From the NCBI GenBank assembly GCA_902464965.1, contig CABQLI010000063.1, positions 1-14,163 on the forward strand: a DNA stretch of 14,163 nucleotides, written 5' to 3'. The notes beneath the pieces were generated by a model. That model did not search any database, had not been told where the DNA came from, and saw nothing but the letters and a program-made list of their open reading frames with translations. Every line of letters begins with the position of its first letter. Positions within the stretch are counted from its first letter, which is position 1. Both the position numbers and the translations under genes were made by a program. Of the stretch, positions 12,542 to 14,163 are shown piece after piece. The stretch is from an uncultured Collinsella sp. (GTDB taxonomy: Bacteria; Actinomycetota; Coriobacteriia; Coriobacteriales; Coriobacteriaceae).

Positions 12542-14163
12542 CGATGAGGAAAAAGACCAGGTACGCGCTGCGTCCGACCTAGTCGCCATCGTGCAGGAAA
12601 CGGTTGAACTCAAGCCCCGCGGCCATGAATTTTGGGGTTGCTGCCCCTTCCATGGCGAAAAGACGCCGTCTTTCCACATTATCCCCGCCACGCAGGTCTG
12701 GCACTGCTTTGGCTGCGGCGAAGGCGGCGATGTCTTCACCTATATTATGAAGCGCGAGAACCTGAGCTTTCCCGAGTCAATCCGTTATTTGGCCGATCGC
12801 GCAGGTATTGAGCTGCACGACACCGGAGATCGCCGCGAGCGCGGTACCAAACGTGCCCGCATCTACGATCTGTGCGCCGAAACCGCCCAGTTCTACCACA
12901 CCATGCTTATGCGCGGTAAGGACGGCCGTCCGCGCGAGTACTTTGCCAGCCGCGGCATGGGCGGCGACGTCTGCCGCCGCTACTGCCTGGGCTTTGCGCC
13001 GGGTCGCAATGCGCTGGTGTCGCACCTGTCCCAGGCGGGTTTTACCCCGCAGGAGATGATCGACGCCAACGTTGCCGTGAGCCGCGGGCGCGGGCAACTA
13101 GCCGACCGCTTCTACGACCGCGTGATGTTCCCCATCTTTGACGAGCAGGGTCACAACATTGCCTTTGGCGGTCGCATCATGGGTGACGGCCAACCCAAGT
13201 ACCTTAATACCGCCGAGACGAGCGTGTTCCATAAAAAGCGAAACCTCTACGGCTTTAATTGGGCCAAGGAGTATATCGTCGCGCAGGATACCGCCATCGT
13301 GGTGGAGGGATATACCGACTGCATCGCCTGCTGGGAGGCGGGGATTAAAAACGTTGTCGCTACGCTGGGCACCGCGCTCACGGAGCATCACGTCAAGACG
13401 CTCACCCGTTTTGCCAAGCGCATTGTGTATATGTTCGATGGCGACGCCGCCGGTCAAAAGGCCGCCCGTCGCGCGATTCAGTTTATCGAGCAGGATTCGA
13501 TGGACCTGCGCTGTGTGGTGCTGCCCGACGGCAACGACCCCATGGAGTTCATCACGGCGCACGGCGGAGGGGAGCTGCAGAAACGCATCGACGCTGCTGA
13601 GCCCCTCATGGACTTTGTCTACCGTTCGCTGCAGGAGTCGAGCGACATCACCACGCCGGGCGGTCGCGCCAAGGCGCTGGAGGATGCTCTCACGCTCATC
13701 TATCCGCTTCGTGACAGCTATATGATCGATACGTACTTTATCCAGATTGCCGATCTGCTCGGTTTGGATCTGGAGACAGTGCGTGCGAGCTCGGGCCGCG
13801 TGTTTCGCGATGTCGCCAAGCGCGAGGATGCGGAGCGCCGCCGTGAGCAGAACTATGAGCGCCAGAGGGCACGGGCCGAGCGCCCCGGAAACGCAGGCGG
13901 TCGGGCGTCTGGTTCGCAGGGGGCGCCGCGCGGCGCCTGGACGTCGGGCGCGACGCCGCCGGTCTCTGCGCCGGTCGAGGAGGAGCCGTACGACTACGTC
14001 CCGCTTGATGCCTATGGCGCTGCACCAGTGGAGGTCGTTGACGACTTGCCGCCAATCGATGTGCCCGATGGTGTGGGCGCTGTGCCTGTTGCTGATGGTT
14101 TGGGCGCACCGGCTGCGGCGCCGATGGTTCTTACCGATCTAGAGCGCAAGTCCTTGGCAGGGG
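12534..14163 (+). CDS. dnaG: DNA primase (3' end outside window)
   Basis: DnaG makes the RNA primers for replication forks and works with the DnaB helicase. It starts at GTG 12534, inside the ribF 3' end, and runs open to the window edge; about 543 residues are visible. The N-terminal CHC2 zinc-binding domain has CPFH (Cys37, His40) and CFGC (Cys58, Cys61). The RNA polymerase core has DRVMFPIFDEQGHNIAFGGRIMG and KYLNTAET. The Toprim metal site has VEGYTD (Glu258) and FDGDAAGQKAA (Asp302, Asp304). From about residue 421 the sequence becomes a long Arg/Glu-, then Gly/Ala/Pro/Asp-rich, probably disordered linker of about 110 residues. LTDLERKSLAG at the edge looks like the beginning of the helicase-binding domain. 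Its position directly after ribF, in the nusA-infB operon, is not the classic rpsU-dnaG-rpoD macromolecular synthesis arrangement. Confidence 0.96.
   Translation, partial: MISDEEKDQVRAASDLVAIVQETVELKPRGHEFWGCCPFHGEKTPSFHIIPATQVWHCFGCGEGGDVFTYIMKRENLSFPESIRYLADRAGIELHDTGDRRERGTKRARIYDLCAETAQFYHTMLMRGKDGRPREYFASRGMGGDVCRRYCLGFAPGRNALVSHLSQAGFTPQEMIDANVAVSRGRGQLADRFYDRVMFPIFDEQGHNIAFGGRIMGDGQPKYLNTAETSVFHKKRNLYGFNWAKEYIVAQDTAIVVEGYTDCIACWEAGIKNVVATLGTALTEHHVKTLTRFAKRIVYMFDGDAAGQKAARRAIQFIEQDSMDLRCVVLPDGNDPMEFITAHGGGELQKRIDAAEPLMDFVYRSLQESSDITTPGGRAKALEDALTLIYPLRDSYMIDTYFIQIADLLGLDLETVRASSGRVFRDVAKREDAERRREQNYERQRARAERPGNAGGRASGSQGAPRGAWTSGATPPVSAPVEEEPYDYVPLDAYGAAPVEVVDDLPPIDVPDGVGAVPVADGLGAPAAAPMVLTDLERKSLAG

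Overview
The window is GC-rich, with a strong preference for C or G at third codon positions, and consists almost entirely of housekeeping genes on the + strand. The gene order, the long charged IF2 N-terminus and the SD-led starts point to a Gram-positive actinobacterium. My best guess is class Coriobacteriia (a Collinsella-like gut organism). That is inference from protein style; no rRNA is present to confirm it.

Layout. (1) Positions 1-584 hold the 3' end of guaB (IMP dehydrogenase). (2) Positions 585-957 are non-coding and unusually rich in secondary structure: a nested imperfect palindrome just after guaB, a perfect 15-bp terminator-like hairpin, and a very long inverted repeat (29-bp arms, with an inner hairpin) that ends just before the leuS ribosome binding site. 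(3) leuS (958-3534) is complete and ends at a bidirectional terminator shared with a convergent gene. (4) A small predicted lipoprotein gene lies alone on the - strand (3639-4211). (5) Positions 4212-4580 are a non-coding divergent region with a stem-loop, a good sigma-70-type promoter and, between that promoter and the next gene, a canonical intrinsic terminator. (6) From 4581 to the window end runs one tightly packed operon: rimP, nusA, infB, rbfA, nrnA, truB, ribF, dnaG (cut by the window edge). Several of its junctions overlap (rbfA/nrnA 8 nt, truB/ribF 4 nt, ribF/dnaG 8 nt), which suggests translational coupling.

How the genes work together. The operon links 30S maturation (RimP, RbfA), transcription elongation and termination (NusA), translation initiation (IF2), RNA turnover (NrnA), tRNA modification (TruB), flavin cofactor synthesis (RibF) and replication priming (DnaG). 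The first part is the classic nusA-infB cluster. No ylxR or ylxQ gene lies between nusA and infB. Instead NusA carries a short C-terminal Cys/His motif that looks zinc-binding. Any transcript of the operon starting in the visible upstream region must read through the terminator at 4528-4560, so the operon is probably controlled by attenuation.

I found no CRISPR array, insertion sequence, tRNA or rRNA gene, phage gene or obvious defence system. The less ordinary content is the regulatory DNA (leuS leader palindrome, rimP leader terminator, guaB 3' palindrome) and the NusA tail.
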